Assembly: GCF_015244745.1 (NCBI RefSeq)
Contig: NZ_JABCQI010000004.1
Coordinates: forward strand, 186,001-250,000
Reading direction: 5' to 3'
From: Gluconobacter cadivus
GTDB taxonomy: Bacteria; Pseudomonadota; Alphaproteobacteria; Acetobacterales; Acetobacteraceae
DNA: 64,000 bases
Positions 1 to 6,954 of the stretch are shown piece by piece (the first letter of the stretch is position 1; every line of letters starts with the position of its first letter). Position numbers and translations under genes: made by a program. The notes under the pieces were generated by a model. That model made no database searches, had not been told where the DNA came from, and saw only the letters and a list, made by a program, of their open reading frames with translations.

Positions 1-284
1 AGATAGTCTTCATCTATCCGCGCCATGCGCTCCTGAGATGCTGTGACGGCCTGTGCCATTGGTTCAGCAGAAGGACTGTCGGGACGGCTCGAAACAGCCA
101 AGCGCAGGTTCAGCGCCCGGAGTTCAGCGCGCATCTCGGCGATCTGGAACTCCAGATCCTGCAACCGGGGCTTGGTGCCGAACACGGCGAACGGCATGCA
201 CAGCAGTGCCAGTCCGAAGAGTGCGGCTACCACGACCAGGCACCCGAGGGCCCAGCCTGGCAGCCATGAAAAATCAGACATCAT
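1..284 (-). CDS. Small membrane protein with coiled coil, 3' part outside window
   Basis: This reading frame starts at 284 (two consecutive ATG codons, 284 and 281) and runs off the left edge, so the C-terminus is missing. The visible 94 residues begin MMSDFSWLPGW, followed by one strongly hydrophobic segment (about residues 11-35) rich in Leu, Val and Ala. A charged stretch with heptad-like spacing (LQDLEFQIAEMRAELRAL, about residues 41-58) looks like a short coiled coil. It lies 54 bp downstream of gapR on the same strand and could be co-transcribed with it. An AGGAGG-like sequence (GGCCTCCTC on the complementary side, near 286-294) sits just upstream of the start. I do not recognise a family. 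Function unknown; a membrane-anchored coiled-coil protein is all that can be claimed. Confidence 0.6.
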   Translation of the reverse strand, partial: MMSDFSWLPGWALGCLVVVAALFGLALLCMPFAVFGTKPRLQDLEFQIAEMRAELRALNLRLAVSSRPDSPSAEPMAQAVTASQERMARIDEDY

Positions 285-338
285 GAGGAGGCCCGGTCCA
301 GTCTGAAAGTGGCGTGTTCGATGTTCCGGCGGCCGGAA

Positions 339-605
339 TTACATTCCAAGGGCGCGACGATAGATATCGAGCAGGGTTTCCTGTTCCTCGATTTCCGCAG
401 GCTCCTGCTTGCGCAGACGGATGATCTGCTTGATGACTTTTACGTCAAATCCAGCCGATTTGGCTTCGGAAAAAATGTCCTTGATATCGCCAGCCAGAGC
501 CTTGCGCTCCTCTTCCAGACGCTCGACACGCTCGATAATGGAGCGCAGACGGTCCGCAGCGATCCCGCCCGTGGCAGCGCCTTCGTTCTTGATTTCTGCA
601 TCCAT
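339..605 (-). CDS. gapR: GapR-family (DUF2312) nucleoid-associated protein
   Basis: Eighty-eight residues, the normal length for DUF2312 proteins. The core RLRSIIERVERLEEERKAL, followed by DIFSEAKSAGFDVKVIKQII and RLRKQEPAE, matches the family pattern of two helices forming a coiled-coil dimer with basic residues towards DNA. In Caulobacter the family member GapR coats overtwisted DNA ahead of replication forks and highly transcribed genes and stimulates topoisomerases; that role is inferred here by homology. The start at 605 is preceded by AAGGAAA about 10 bases upstream. It is separated from the divergent zwf by 276 bp of non-coding sequence, so both promoters should lie there. The membrane protein gene ending at the window edge follows 54 bp downstream on the same strand. 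Confidence 0.9.
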   Translation of the reverse strand: MDAEIKNEGAATGGIAADRLRSIIERVERLEEERKALAGDIKDIFSEAKSAGFDVKVIKQIIRLRKQEPAEIEEQETLLDIYRRALGM

Positions 606-881
606 GGTCCGGTTTCCTTATGTCGTCTGGGCTATGTTTTGCCGACGCTGCGCAAACACAGCATCCGCCGCGCGGCTTATCGTGATGAGGGTCGGACGGT
701 CAACGGAATTATGCGCACGTTTCATGAACGCGTGAGCATGACGAAGCTTTTCTCCCGATGTCGTGCACGGCTCATCCCTTGACAGAAAGCCCCCCGACAG
801 GGAACTAGACGGTGCCTGAAACGGCCTGAACCTTAACCCTTTTTTCCCGGTCTGCGGGTTCGAGAGGTCAGAGAGTCTCCC

Positions 882-2351
882 ATGGAACATTTTCAGCAGG
901 TCGAACCCTTCGACTATGTCATCTTCGGCGCCACTGGCGATCTCACGATGCGCAAGCTGCTGCCCGCGCTCTATAACCGCCTCCGGCTGGGCCAGATTCC
1001 GGATGATGCCCGCATCATCGGAGCCGCCCGGACGGAGCTGAGCCGTGAGGCCTATGTCGCGCGTGCCCGTGAGGCGCTTGAGCGTTTCCTTCCTTCGGAT
1101 GTCCTGAGCCCCGGACTGGTGGACCGCTTTCTGGCCCGTCTGGACTATGTGACCCTCGACAGCAGCCGCCAGAGCGAACAGTGGGACAGCCTGACGTCCC
1201 TCTTCGCCAAGGCACAGCCTGACCGGGTGCGGGTCTTTTATTTCGCAACCGCGCCGCAGCTTTACGGCAGCATTTGCGAAAACCTGCACCGATATGGGCT
1301 GATCACGGCCAATTCGCGGGTGGTGCTTGAAAAGCCCATCGGAACGGATATGGCGACCGCAACCGCCATCAATGACGGTGTGGGCCAGTATTTCCCGGAA
1401 AAGCAGATCTACCGGATCGATCACTATCTCGGCAAAGAGACGGTCCAGAACGTTCTCGCCCTGCGCTTTGCCAATCCGCTCATCAATGCGGCATGGTCAG
1501 CAGAGCATATCGAGAGCGTGCAGATCACCGCTGCCGAGACGGTCGGCGTTGAAGGTCGTGCCGCCTATTACGATACGTCAGGCGCACTGCGCGACATGAT
1601 CCAGAACCATCTGCTTCAGGTGCTGTGTCTGGTCGCCATGGAAGCGCCGGATTCCCTTGAAGCTGATGCCGTCCGTAACGCCAAGCTGGCGGTTCTGAAC
1701 GCGCTGCGCCCGATTACGGAAGCCAGCGCAGCGACCGAGACCGTACGTGCGCAGTACACGGCCGGCGTGATCGGCGGCGAGAATGTTCCGGGCTATCTTG
1801 AAGAATTGGGCACGCCCAGCGCCACCGAAACCTTTGCCGCAGTCCGCGCCTGGGTGGATACGCCCCGCTGGAAGAACGTGCCGTTCTATATCCGTACGGC
1901 CAAGCGTTCGGCCCGCAAGGTCAGCGAGATCGTCGTGACGTTCCGCCCGGCTGCGACCACGATGTTCGGCGCCACTCCCGCCAGCAACCGCCTCGTGTTG
2001 CGCATCCAGCCCAATGAGGGTGTGGAACTGCGCTTGAACGTCAAGAACCCCGCGCTGGATGTGTTCAACCTCCACACGGCGGATCTGGACACCTCCATCC
2101 GTATGGAAGGCGGCATGCCCTTCCCCGACTCCTACGAGCGGCTGCTGCTTGACGCGGTCCGGGGTGATCCGGTCCTCTTCATCCGTCGCGACGAAGTCGA
2201 AGCTGCATGGCGCTGGGCTGAACCGGTCCTTGATGCGTGGAAGCATAATAAGGTACCCATGCAGACTTACAGCGCCGGTTCCTACGGTCCGGAGCAGGCG
2301 ACCCGTCTGCTTGCCGAGCATGGCGACACCTGGCACGAAGCCTCGGAGTGA
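882..2351 (+). CDS. zwf: Glucose-6-phosphate 1-dehydrogenase
   Basis: The 489-residue product is full length for G6PDH, which oxidises glucose-6-phosphate to 6-phosphogluconolactone with NAD(P)+ and feeds the pentose phosphate pathway. That pathway is the main cytoplasmic sugar route in Gluconobacter. The N-terminal Rossmann motif FGATGDLTMRK (residues 15-25) binds the cofactor. The active-site signature RIDHYLGK (residues 178-185) contains the substrate-binding His and Lys. The C-terminal half, with FRPAATTMFG and the run ending DAWKH, is typical of the family. The ATG at 882 is preceded by a modest purine run (GGTCAGAGAG). The small membrane protein gene follows 6 bp downstream, suggesting co-transcription. 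Confidence 0.97.
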   Translation: MEHFQQVEPFDYVIFGATGDLTMRKLLPALYNRLRLGQIPDDARIIGAARTELSREAYVARAREALERFLPSDVLSPGLVDRFLARLDYVTLDSSRQSEQWDSLTSLFAKAQPDRVRVFYFATAPQLYGSICENLHRYGLITANSRVVLEKPIGTDMATATAINDGVGQYFPEKQIYRIDHYLGKETVQNVLALRFANPLINAAWSAEHIESVQITAAETVGVEGRAAYYDTSGALRDMIQNHLLQVLCLVAMEAPDSLEADAVRNAKLAVLNALRPITEASAATETVRAQYTAGVIGGENVPGYLEELGTPSATETFAAVRAWVDTPRWKNVPFYIRTAKRSARKVSEIVVTFRPAATTMFGATPASNRLVLRIQPNEGVELRLNVKNPALDVFNLHTADLDTSIRMEGGMPFPDSYERLLLDAVRGDPVLFIRRDEVEAAWRWAEPVLDAWKHNKVPMQTYSAGSYGPEQATRLLAEHGDTWHEASE

Positions 2352-2357
2352 CCACAT

Positions 2358-2828
2358 TTGAGTGATGATAAAAGCGCAACGCCCCGTCTGGGCCGCGCGC
2401 CGGGCAAAAATACACGCCGTCAGCCCCGCAGCTTCAAACAGCTTCTGCTGCGGCGGCTTCTGATCGTCATCCCGGCTTTTCTGCTCATGTTCATTGCAGT
2501 CCGGAGTGGGCTGCTGGACATGTCTTATGACAAGATCACGTTCAGCAAGCTGAGCTGGTTCGATAACACCGCTCTAGTGGAGCATCTCCGCCTTGCGGTG
2601 GTGAAGGACAATCTGACGGATCTACCGCGCAACTGCCTCGTCTTCGTCGTTAACGGTAGCGCGTCCGACAACACGCCGACGATGGACGTTCTCGGACGGC
2701 ACGGCAATGGTTGCCCCGGCGAGAAACCATCAGCCGACAAACTGTTCAGCCTGAAGATCAACCGTGCCGACCGGACCGTACAGACCGATGCGGGAACGCC
2801 CGGTTCCTTCCACGATCTGCCTCTCTGA
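2358..2828 (+). CDS. Small membrane protein of unknown function
   Basis: A 156-residue frame starting at a TTG codon 6 bp after the zwf stop. It begins MSDDKSATPRLGR and has a basic N-terminus (RQPRSFKQLLLRRLL), then a single transmembrane segment at about residues 34-50 (LIVIPAFLLMFIAVRSG). The remainder reads as an extracytoplasmic domain with two cysteines (RNCLVFVV and NGCPGE). No in-frame ATG lies upstream of the membrane segment, which supports the TTG start, though it remains uncertain. Position and spacing suggest transcription with zwf, ending at the hairpin just downstream. No family recognised; a periplasm-facing membrane protein of unknown role. Confidence 0.6.
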   Translation: MSDDKSATPRLGRAPGKNTRRQPRSFKQLLLRRLLIVIPAFLLMFIAVRSGLLDMSYDKITFSKLSWFDNTALVEHLRLAVVKDNLTDLPRNCLVFVVNGSASDNTPTMDVLGRHGNGCPGEKPSADKLFSLKINRADRTVQTDAGTPGSFHDLPL

Positions 2829-2836
2829 GATGTTCT

Positions 2837-2869
2837 AAAAAACGGAGCGCCCTAGGACGCTCCGTTTTT
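2837..2869. terminator. Bidirectional intrinsic terminator
   Basis: Near-perfect inverted repeat: an A-run plus CGGAGCG (2837-2849) pairs with CGCTCCG plus a T-run (2858-2869) around an 8-nt loop. It has a T-tract on either strand, so it can end transcription from zwf and its follower as well as from the convergent esterase gene, whose stop codon lies inside the loop. Confidence 0.85.
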
Positions 2870-3847
2870 CTCCTGCGCAAAAGCCTCGCGCAGAAACATT
2901 CCCCCTTCTCTCAACGCCCGCCGCCCATCGCGAAACAGCGCGTAGCCGTTCAGGAAACCATGAATCATGCGCGGGAAGTTTTTCAGCACAACCGGCACCC
3001 CGGCCTCATTCAGGCGACGGGCATAAAGTTCGCCTTCGCCCCTGAGTGGATCGAACCCCGCAGTGACGATCATAGCGGGCGGCAGAGTCTCGAAATCGTC
3101 AGCCAGCAATGGCGAAAATTCCGGATCGAAAAGCTGCTCCGCACTCGCCAGCGTCTGGCCACAATACCAGTACAGAAGCTCCGCACTCAGCATGTAGCCG
3201 TCCGCATAAGCCTGACGGGACGGCGGAACAAACGGACCGCTCAGGGCGGGATAATACAAAAGCTGGGCGCTGAGCGGGCGTGATCCCCGCGCCCGCACCC
3301 ATTGCGTGAGCGCGGCGGAAAGATTGCCCCCCGCACTGTCACCCGCCACAGCCACAGGCATATCGGCTGGCACAGTCGTGAAAATCCACTCCAACGCGGC
3401 TTTGGCATCATCCAGAGCAGCCGGGAAACGGTGCTCGGGCGCAAGACGATAATCCAGCGACAGCATCATCGCCCCTGAAGACGCCGCAAGGCGGCAGCAG
3501 ATCCCATGATGCGAGACGAGATCGCAATGCACGAATCCGCCGCCGTGCAGAAACAGCACAACACCTCTGACTTTCCCCCGTGGCCGGTACAGACGGGCAT
3601 TCCGCTCTCCCTCCGCTCCGGGAACACGGATCTCACGCCACCGCCGGATCCGTAGCGACGAAAGACTGACCGGGAAACTCGGGCGTCCCGTCACACGGCG
3701 GATCTGTTGCAGAACGTCCGCAGAAGGCTGTGGGGCAGGGATGGGCGGAATTTCGTCAAGAGCGATTGTTCGCGGTGCAACACCACGTCTGCGGCTCTGT
3801 CGGGCCAGCCAGAACAGGAAGATCCGCAATGTCAGGGTCGGGCGCAT
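2852..3847 (-). CDS. Alpha/beta hydrolase, HSL-type esterase
   Basis: The 331-residue product belongs to the hormone-sensitive-lipase-like branch of alpha/beta hydrolases. The oxyanion-hole motif HGGG is at residues 101-104, the nucleophile elbow GDSAGG at 169-174 (Ser171), the catalytic Asp in FDPLRGE (Asp266) and the His in MIHGF (His296). Members hydrolyse short-chain carboxylic esters such as acetylated sugars or drugs; the substrate cannot be read from sequence. The first ~50 residues contain a hydrophobic start (LRIFLFWLAR) that could be a membrane anchor or a poor signal peptide. It is convergent with the zwf unit and shares its terminator. The RNase P RNA gene starts about 70 bp beyond its 5' end on the other strand. 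Confidence 0.9.
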   Translation of the reverse strand: MRPTLTLRIFLFWLARQSRRRGVAPRTIALDEIPPIPAPQPSADVLQQIRRVTGRPSFPVSLSSLRIRRWREIRVPGAEGERNARLYRPRGKVRGVVLFLHGGGFVHCDLVSHHGICCRLAASSGAMMLSLDYRLAPEHRFPAALDDAKAALEWIFTTVPADMPVAVAGDSAGGNLSAALTQWVRARGSRPLSAQLLYYPALSGPFVPPSRQAYADGYMLSAELLYWYCGQTLASAEQLFDPEFSPLLADDFETLPPAMIVTAGFDPLRGEGELYARRLNEAGVPVVLKNFPRMIHGFLNGYALFRDGRRALREGGMFLREAFAQEKNGAS

Positions 3848-3885
3848 TTATCCCTTATGCTCCGGTCATCAGTAAAAGTCTGCCC

Positions 3886-3914
3886 TTGACCCCGCAGGCG
3901 TCCCGGAGCAGTGT
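3886..3914 (+). promoter_or_regulatory. Candidate promoter for rnpB
   Basis: TTGACC at 3886-3891 followed after 17 nt by CAGTGT at 3909-3914 has sigma70-like spacing and would start transcription near 3920, where the P1 helix of the RNase P RNA begins. The -10 element is weak, so this is a positional inference. Confidence 0.4.
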
Positions 3915-3919
3915 CTGCC

Positions 3920-4341
3920 CCGCCAGACGGCTGGACGATCGCTGTGTGTGCGATGAGGATCGCATACAGGGAGGAAAGTCCGGGCTCCACGGGAAAACGG
4001 TACCGGTTAATTGCCGGCGGGGGCGACCCTAGGGACAGTGCCACAGAAAACAGACCGCCCGCCGGACTGTTTTTTCAGCGATTTATCGCGGGGAAAATAC
4101 GTTGCGGGTAAGGGCGAAACGGTGCGGCAAGAGCGCACCGCATCTCCGGCAACGGCGATGGTCACGGTAAACCCTACCGGGAGCAAGACCGAATAGGAAC
4201 GGCAGGTTTCCGCAAGGAAGCCGGGGGCTTCTCGCCCCGTCGTTCGGGTTGGTTGCGTGAGGCCTGCAGCAATGCAGGTCCCAGAGGAATGATCGTCCCG
4301 CTTTCGGGCGGACAGAACCCGGCTTACAGGCCGTCTGGCAC
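3920..4341 (+). ncRNA. rnpB: RNase P RNA (class A), catalytic subunit of RNase P
   Basis: This RNA removes 5' leaders from pre-tRNAs together with the RnpA protein. The diagnostic 5' core GAGGAAAGTCCGGGCTCC is at about 3970-3988. The 3' core ACAGAACCCGGCTTACAGGC is at about 4313-4331. The ends pair to form helix P1: GCCAGACGGC (3922-3931) is exactly complementary to GCCGTCTGGC (4330-4339). The length of about 420 nt fits alphaproteobacterial class A RNAs. Internal elements such as GGTAAGGGCGAAACGGTGCGG (P8-P10 region) are also present. The exact termini are estimated from P1. The mraZ promoter region follows about 190 bp downstream. Confidence 0.96.
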
Positions 4342-4496
4342 CCTCTGAAAATCTGTTCTTCCAGTAATTGTCCCCTCCCCCAAAGAAGAACAAAAACAGA
4401 ACAAATAACGGCAGGTATAGATCCGCCTCCGCGATTATCCCTGATAAACCCTAACAAACAGCAAAAATTTTTGTCACATTTCAACTTTTGAAAATG

Positions 4497-4518
4497 CCGC
4501 AGTTTTCTGCGGTTTTTT
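4497..4518 (+). terminator. Intrinsic terminator between rnpB and mraZ
   Basis: CCGCAG (4497-4502) pairs with CTGCGG (4507-4512) around a TTTT loop and is followed by six T residues (4513-4518). It lies about 155 bp after the end of the RNase P RNA and just before the mraZ promoter region, so it probably ends rnpB read-through and insulates the dcw cluster. The segment between (4346-4496) holds no gene; its one visible feature is an AT-rich 12-bp palindrome, CAAAAATTTTTG, at 4462-4473. Confidence 0.75.
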
Positions 4519-4531
4519 GATGATATCTGTT

Positions 4532-4561
4532 TGACGTCCCATGAAATCCCATGATATCCCA
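4532..4561 (+). promoter_or_regulatory. MraZ-box array: three contiguous TGANNTCCCA decamers
   Basis: Three directly abutting copies of TGANNTCCCA occupy 4532-4541, 4542-4551 and 4552-4561. Read on the other strand they are TGGGA repeated three times with 5-nt spacers. This matches the E. coli MraZ operator as I recall it (TGGGN repeats with 5-nt spacers in Pmra), although the orientation relative to mraZ is inverted here. A candidate -35 TTGACG (4531-4536) overlaps the first copy, and a weak -10 (around 4552-4558) would fall in the third. MraZ bound here could therefore block RNA polymerase and autoregulate the dcw cluster. The repeats are seen directly; their regulatory role is inferred. 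Confidence 0.75.
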
Positions 4562-4631
4562 ATAAAGACCAAGCCAAATAATCAGCAGCCGAATACCCGG
4601 TTTCTGAATGCAGGAAGGAGGCACATCGTTC

Positions 4632-5126
4632 ATGAGCATGTTCCTCGGCACGCATCAGAACCGTTTCGATGCCAAGGGACGCGTCTCTATTCCTGCACCT
4701 TTCCGTGCTGCCCTGAAATCTCAGGCCCAGCCGGGCGACCCGCTGGTTATTCTCCGCCCGTCCCATCTCCACCCATGCATTGAGGGTTGGACGGTTGGCG
4801 CTTTCGCCTCCCTTGCCACCCCGCTTGACGAATACGATCCATTTTCGGAAGACCACGAAGATCTGGCCGCCAGCCTCTACGCGGATGCTTATCCGCTGGA
4901 CAGCGACAAGGAAGGCCGCATCATTCTGCCCGAAACCCTGCGCACCCACGCGGCGCTGACGGATGAAGTGTCTTTCATGGGGCTGGGACGGACATTCCAG
5001 ATCTGGCATCCCGCCGCTGCCGAAGAGCGCCGTCAGGCCGCCCGGAGCCGTGCAAAAACACTTGCAACCAGCCGTCGCCCCATCAGCGCGCCCGCCGCCA
5101 CAAACACTGCGGGAGCAGCCGAATGA
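4632..5126 (+). CDS. mraZ: MraZ, transcriptional regulator of the dcw cluster
   Basis: A 164-residue product with two AbrB-like swapped-hairpin domains. The first repeat has [15 protein letters not shown] (residues 11-25) and the second [15 protein letters not shown] (about 90-104), each with the family D-x-K/E-G-R signature for DNA binding. MraZ forms ring-shaped oligomers on nucleoid-associated DNA and represses its own operon in E. coli. The ATG at 4632 is chosen because AGGAGG (4616-4621) sits 10 nt upstream; an upstream ATG at 4608 overlaps that site and would add eight unconserved residues. The C-terminal ~35 residues are rich in Ala, Arg and Ser and exceed the E. coli protein. The stop overlaps the rsmH start by 4 nt. 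Confidence 0.95.
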   Translation: MSMFLGTHQNRFDAKGRVSIPAPFRAALKSQAQPGDPLVILRPSHLHPCIEGWTVGAFASLATPLDEYDPFSEDHEDLAASLYADAYPLDSDKEGRIILPETLRTHAALTDEVSFMGLGRTFQIWHPAAAEERRQAARSRAKTLATSRRPISAPAATNTAGAAE

Positions 5127-6079
5127 ACGCGATCACTCTGGTTCACTCGGGGCACGTCCCCGTCATGCTGCACGAGGTACTCGAAGCCCTCGCACCCCGC
5201 GCTGGTGGCCGGTATCTGGACGGTACGTTCGGTGGCGGTGGCTATGCCCGCGCCATTCTGAACGCTGCTGACTGCACCCTCGACGGCATCGATCGTGATC
5301 CGGCGGCTATCGAACGCGGAAACGCCATGGCCGTTCAGGCCAACGGGCGGCTGCGGATGCATCAGGGCACGTTCGGTGACATGGAAGCTCTGGTCGGCGC
5401 AGAAGGCCCGTTTGACGGCATCGTACTGGATCTGGGCGTCTCGTCCTTCCAGATCGATCAGGCCGAGCGCGGCTTTTCCTTCCGGAACGACGGTCCGCTG
5501 GACATGCGTATGGGTTCGGACGGTCCTTCCGCCGCCGATCTGGTCAATGACCTCAAGGAAGCGGACCTCGCGGACATTCTTTACCGATACGGCGAAGAAA
5601 AACTCTCCCGCCGCATCGCACGCGCCATTGTGGCGGCCCGTGCTGAAGCTCCGATCACCACCACCGGCCAGCTTGCCCATATCATCCGCTGCTGCGTCCC
5701 CCGCGACCGTGCCAATATCGACCCCGCAACCCGCAGCTTTCAGGGGTTGCGGATTGCTGTGAACGACGAGCTTGGCGAACTGGAGCGGGCCTTGGAAGCA
5801 GCGCCGCGCCTTCTGGCGCCGGGTGGTATTTTCGTGGTTGTCACCTTCCATTCCCTCGAAGACCGTCTGGCGAAACGTGCCATGGCTGTTCTCGCAGGAC
5901 GGACGGGAAATCCTTCCCGCTACGAACCGGCTCCGCTTCGTCAGAACGCGCCGGCTTTTTCCCTTCTCCATTCCCGCCCCCTCTCCGCTACGGACGAGGA
6001 ATCCCGGGAAAATCCGCGCGCCCGCAGCGCCCGTCTGCGTGCACTGGTCCGTAATCCCGCCTCAGGAATCTCCTCATGA
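5123..6079 (+). CDS. rsmH: 16S rRNA (cytosine1402-N4)-methyltransferase RsmH
   Basis: The 318-residue protein (also called MraW) methylates N4 of C1402 in 16S rRNA using S-adenosylmethionine. The N-terminal [13 protein letters not shown] and the SAM loop [13 protein letters not shown] (about residues 33-45) are diagnostic. Further family blocks are [37 protein letters not shown] and [14 protein letters not shown]. It occupies the standard second position of the dcw cluster and starts inside the mraZ stop codon (ATGA overlap), which indicates translational coupling. Its own stop overlaps the following ftsL-like start in the same way. Confidence 0.97.
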   Translation: MNAITLVHSGHVPVMLHEVLEALAPRAGGRYLDGTFGGGGYARAILNAADCTLDGIDRDPAAIERGNAMAVQANGRLRMHQGTFGDMEALVGAEGPFDGIVLDLGVSSFQIDQAERGFSFRNDGPLDMRMGSDGPSAADLVNDLKEADLADILYRYGEEKLSRRIARAIVAARAEAPITTTGQLAHIIRCCVPRDRANIDPATRSFQGLRIAVNDELGELERALEAAPRLLAPGGIFVVVTFHSLEDRLAKRAMAVLAGRTGNPSRYEPAPLRQNAPAFSLLHSRPLSATDEESRENPRARSARLRALVRNPASGISS

Positions 6080-6873
6080 TCCGGCCCTTCACCGTCGCCT
6101 GTGCCGTCCTTGCCGCAGGATCCGGCCTGTTTCTCTATACGAAGAAGCATGAGACTACGGTTCTGGACCAGCAGATCACGAAAATCGTGCAGGACACGCA
6201 GCGCGTGCGAAGCCAGACCGCCATGCTACGGACGGAATGGGCCCTTTTGAACCAGCCGGACCGCCTCAACACACTCGCTGCCCGCTTCGTCCCGGCGCTC
6301 CATCCGATGGAGCCTGACCAGTTCATCCGCATGACGTCTCTTGAAGCGCATCTTCCAGCCCCCGGCTCGAAAGCGCAGGCGGCAGATCCTCGCGAAGGTC
6401 TGCATGAAGTCGTCAACAGGGCAGCAGAAGCCGCACATCTGCCCCTGCCCGCCCCGCAGCAGCCTGTTGTGCATGCACCTCCTCCTGCCCAGAGCACGCC
6501 CGCGCCCCGACCAGTGGTCGTAGCCATGGCAAGTCACCCTGCCCCGGTCGTCGTCAAACCTGCTGCGATTTCGGCACACCCTTCCCATGCCCATACTGCG
6601 GACGTCCAACTCGCCTCTGCCGCTTCGCATCCAGCTACAGCGTCCGTTCACAGCCATGCTGACACGGCGCCGAACGTGCATCTCGTCAGCTATCGTGAGA
6701 GCCACCCTGCTCCGCTGATGGTGGCTGCCTGGCATCCGCAGACTGTTCATGTCAGCCATGCGCCTGTAACGACCCGCCTTGCGGAAGAGCGTCCGCGGGC
6801 GCATCACGCTCAACTTTCCGCTCTGGCAAATGTAAATGACGCATTGCCCGCGCCGGTGCCGTTGGCTAACTGA
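6076..6873 (+). CDS. ftsL: FtsL-like cell division protein with long His-rich tail
   Basis: Position between rsmH and ftsI, a short cytoplasmic tip, one transmembrane segment (about residues 5-20, [16 protein letters not shown]) and a following coiled-coil region ([21 protein letters not shown], with [13 protein letters not shown]) identify FtsL. FtsL scaffolds the FtsQLB complex and activates FtsWI in the periplasm. Typical FtsL proteins are about 90-130 residues; this one is 265. The extra ~155 residues are low complexity, rich in Ala, Pro, Val and His, with about 18 histidines and three SHPA repeats. The tail would lie in the periplasm. The assignment rests on context plus the N-terminal third; the tail is not explained by the family. 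The ATG overlaps the rsmH stop by 4 nt. Confidence 0.8.
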   Translation: MIRPFTVACAVLAAGSGLFLYTKKHETTVLDQQITKIVQDTQRVRSQTAMLRTEWALLNQPDRLNTLAARFVPALHPMEPDQFIRMTSLEAHLPAPGSKAQAADPREGLHEVVNRAAEAAHLPLPAPQQPVVHAPPPAQSTPAPRPVVVAMASHPAPVVVKPAAISAHPSHAHTADVQLASAASHPATASVHSHADTAPNVHLVSYRESHPAPLMVAAWHPQTVHVSHAPVTTRLAEERPRAHHAQLSALANVNDALPAPVPLAN

Positions 6874-6954
6874 AAGCCCCTTCATCGTTAACCGCTCGTT
6901 CAGCATTCTCAGATAGCTTAGGGCGAGCCCTTCAACAGGACGCACCCCCGCACG

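Noticed and set aside
618-1424. Minus-strand frame opposite zwf
   Set aside because: zwf is unambiguous in the other strand; the antisense frame has no recognised features.
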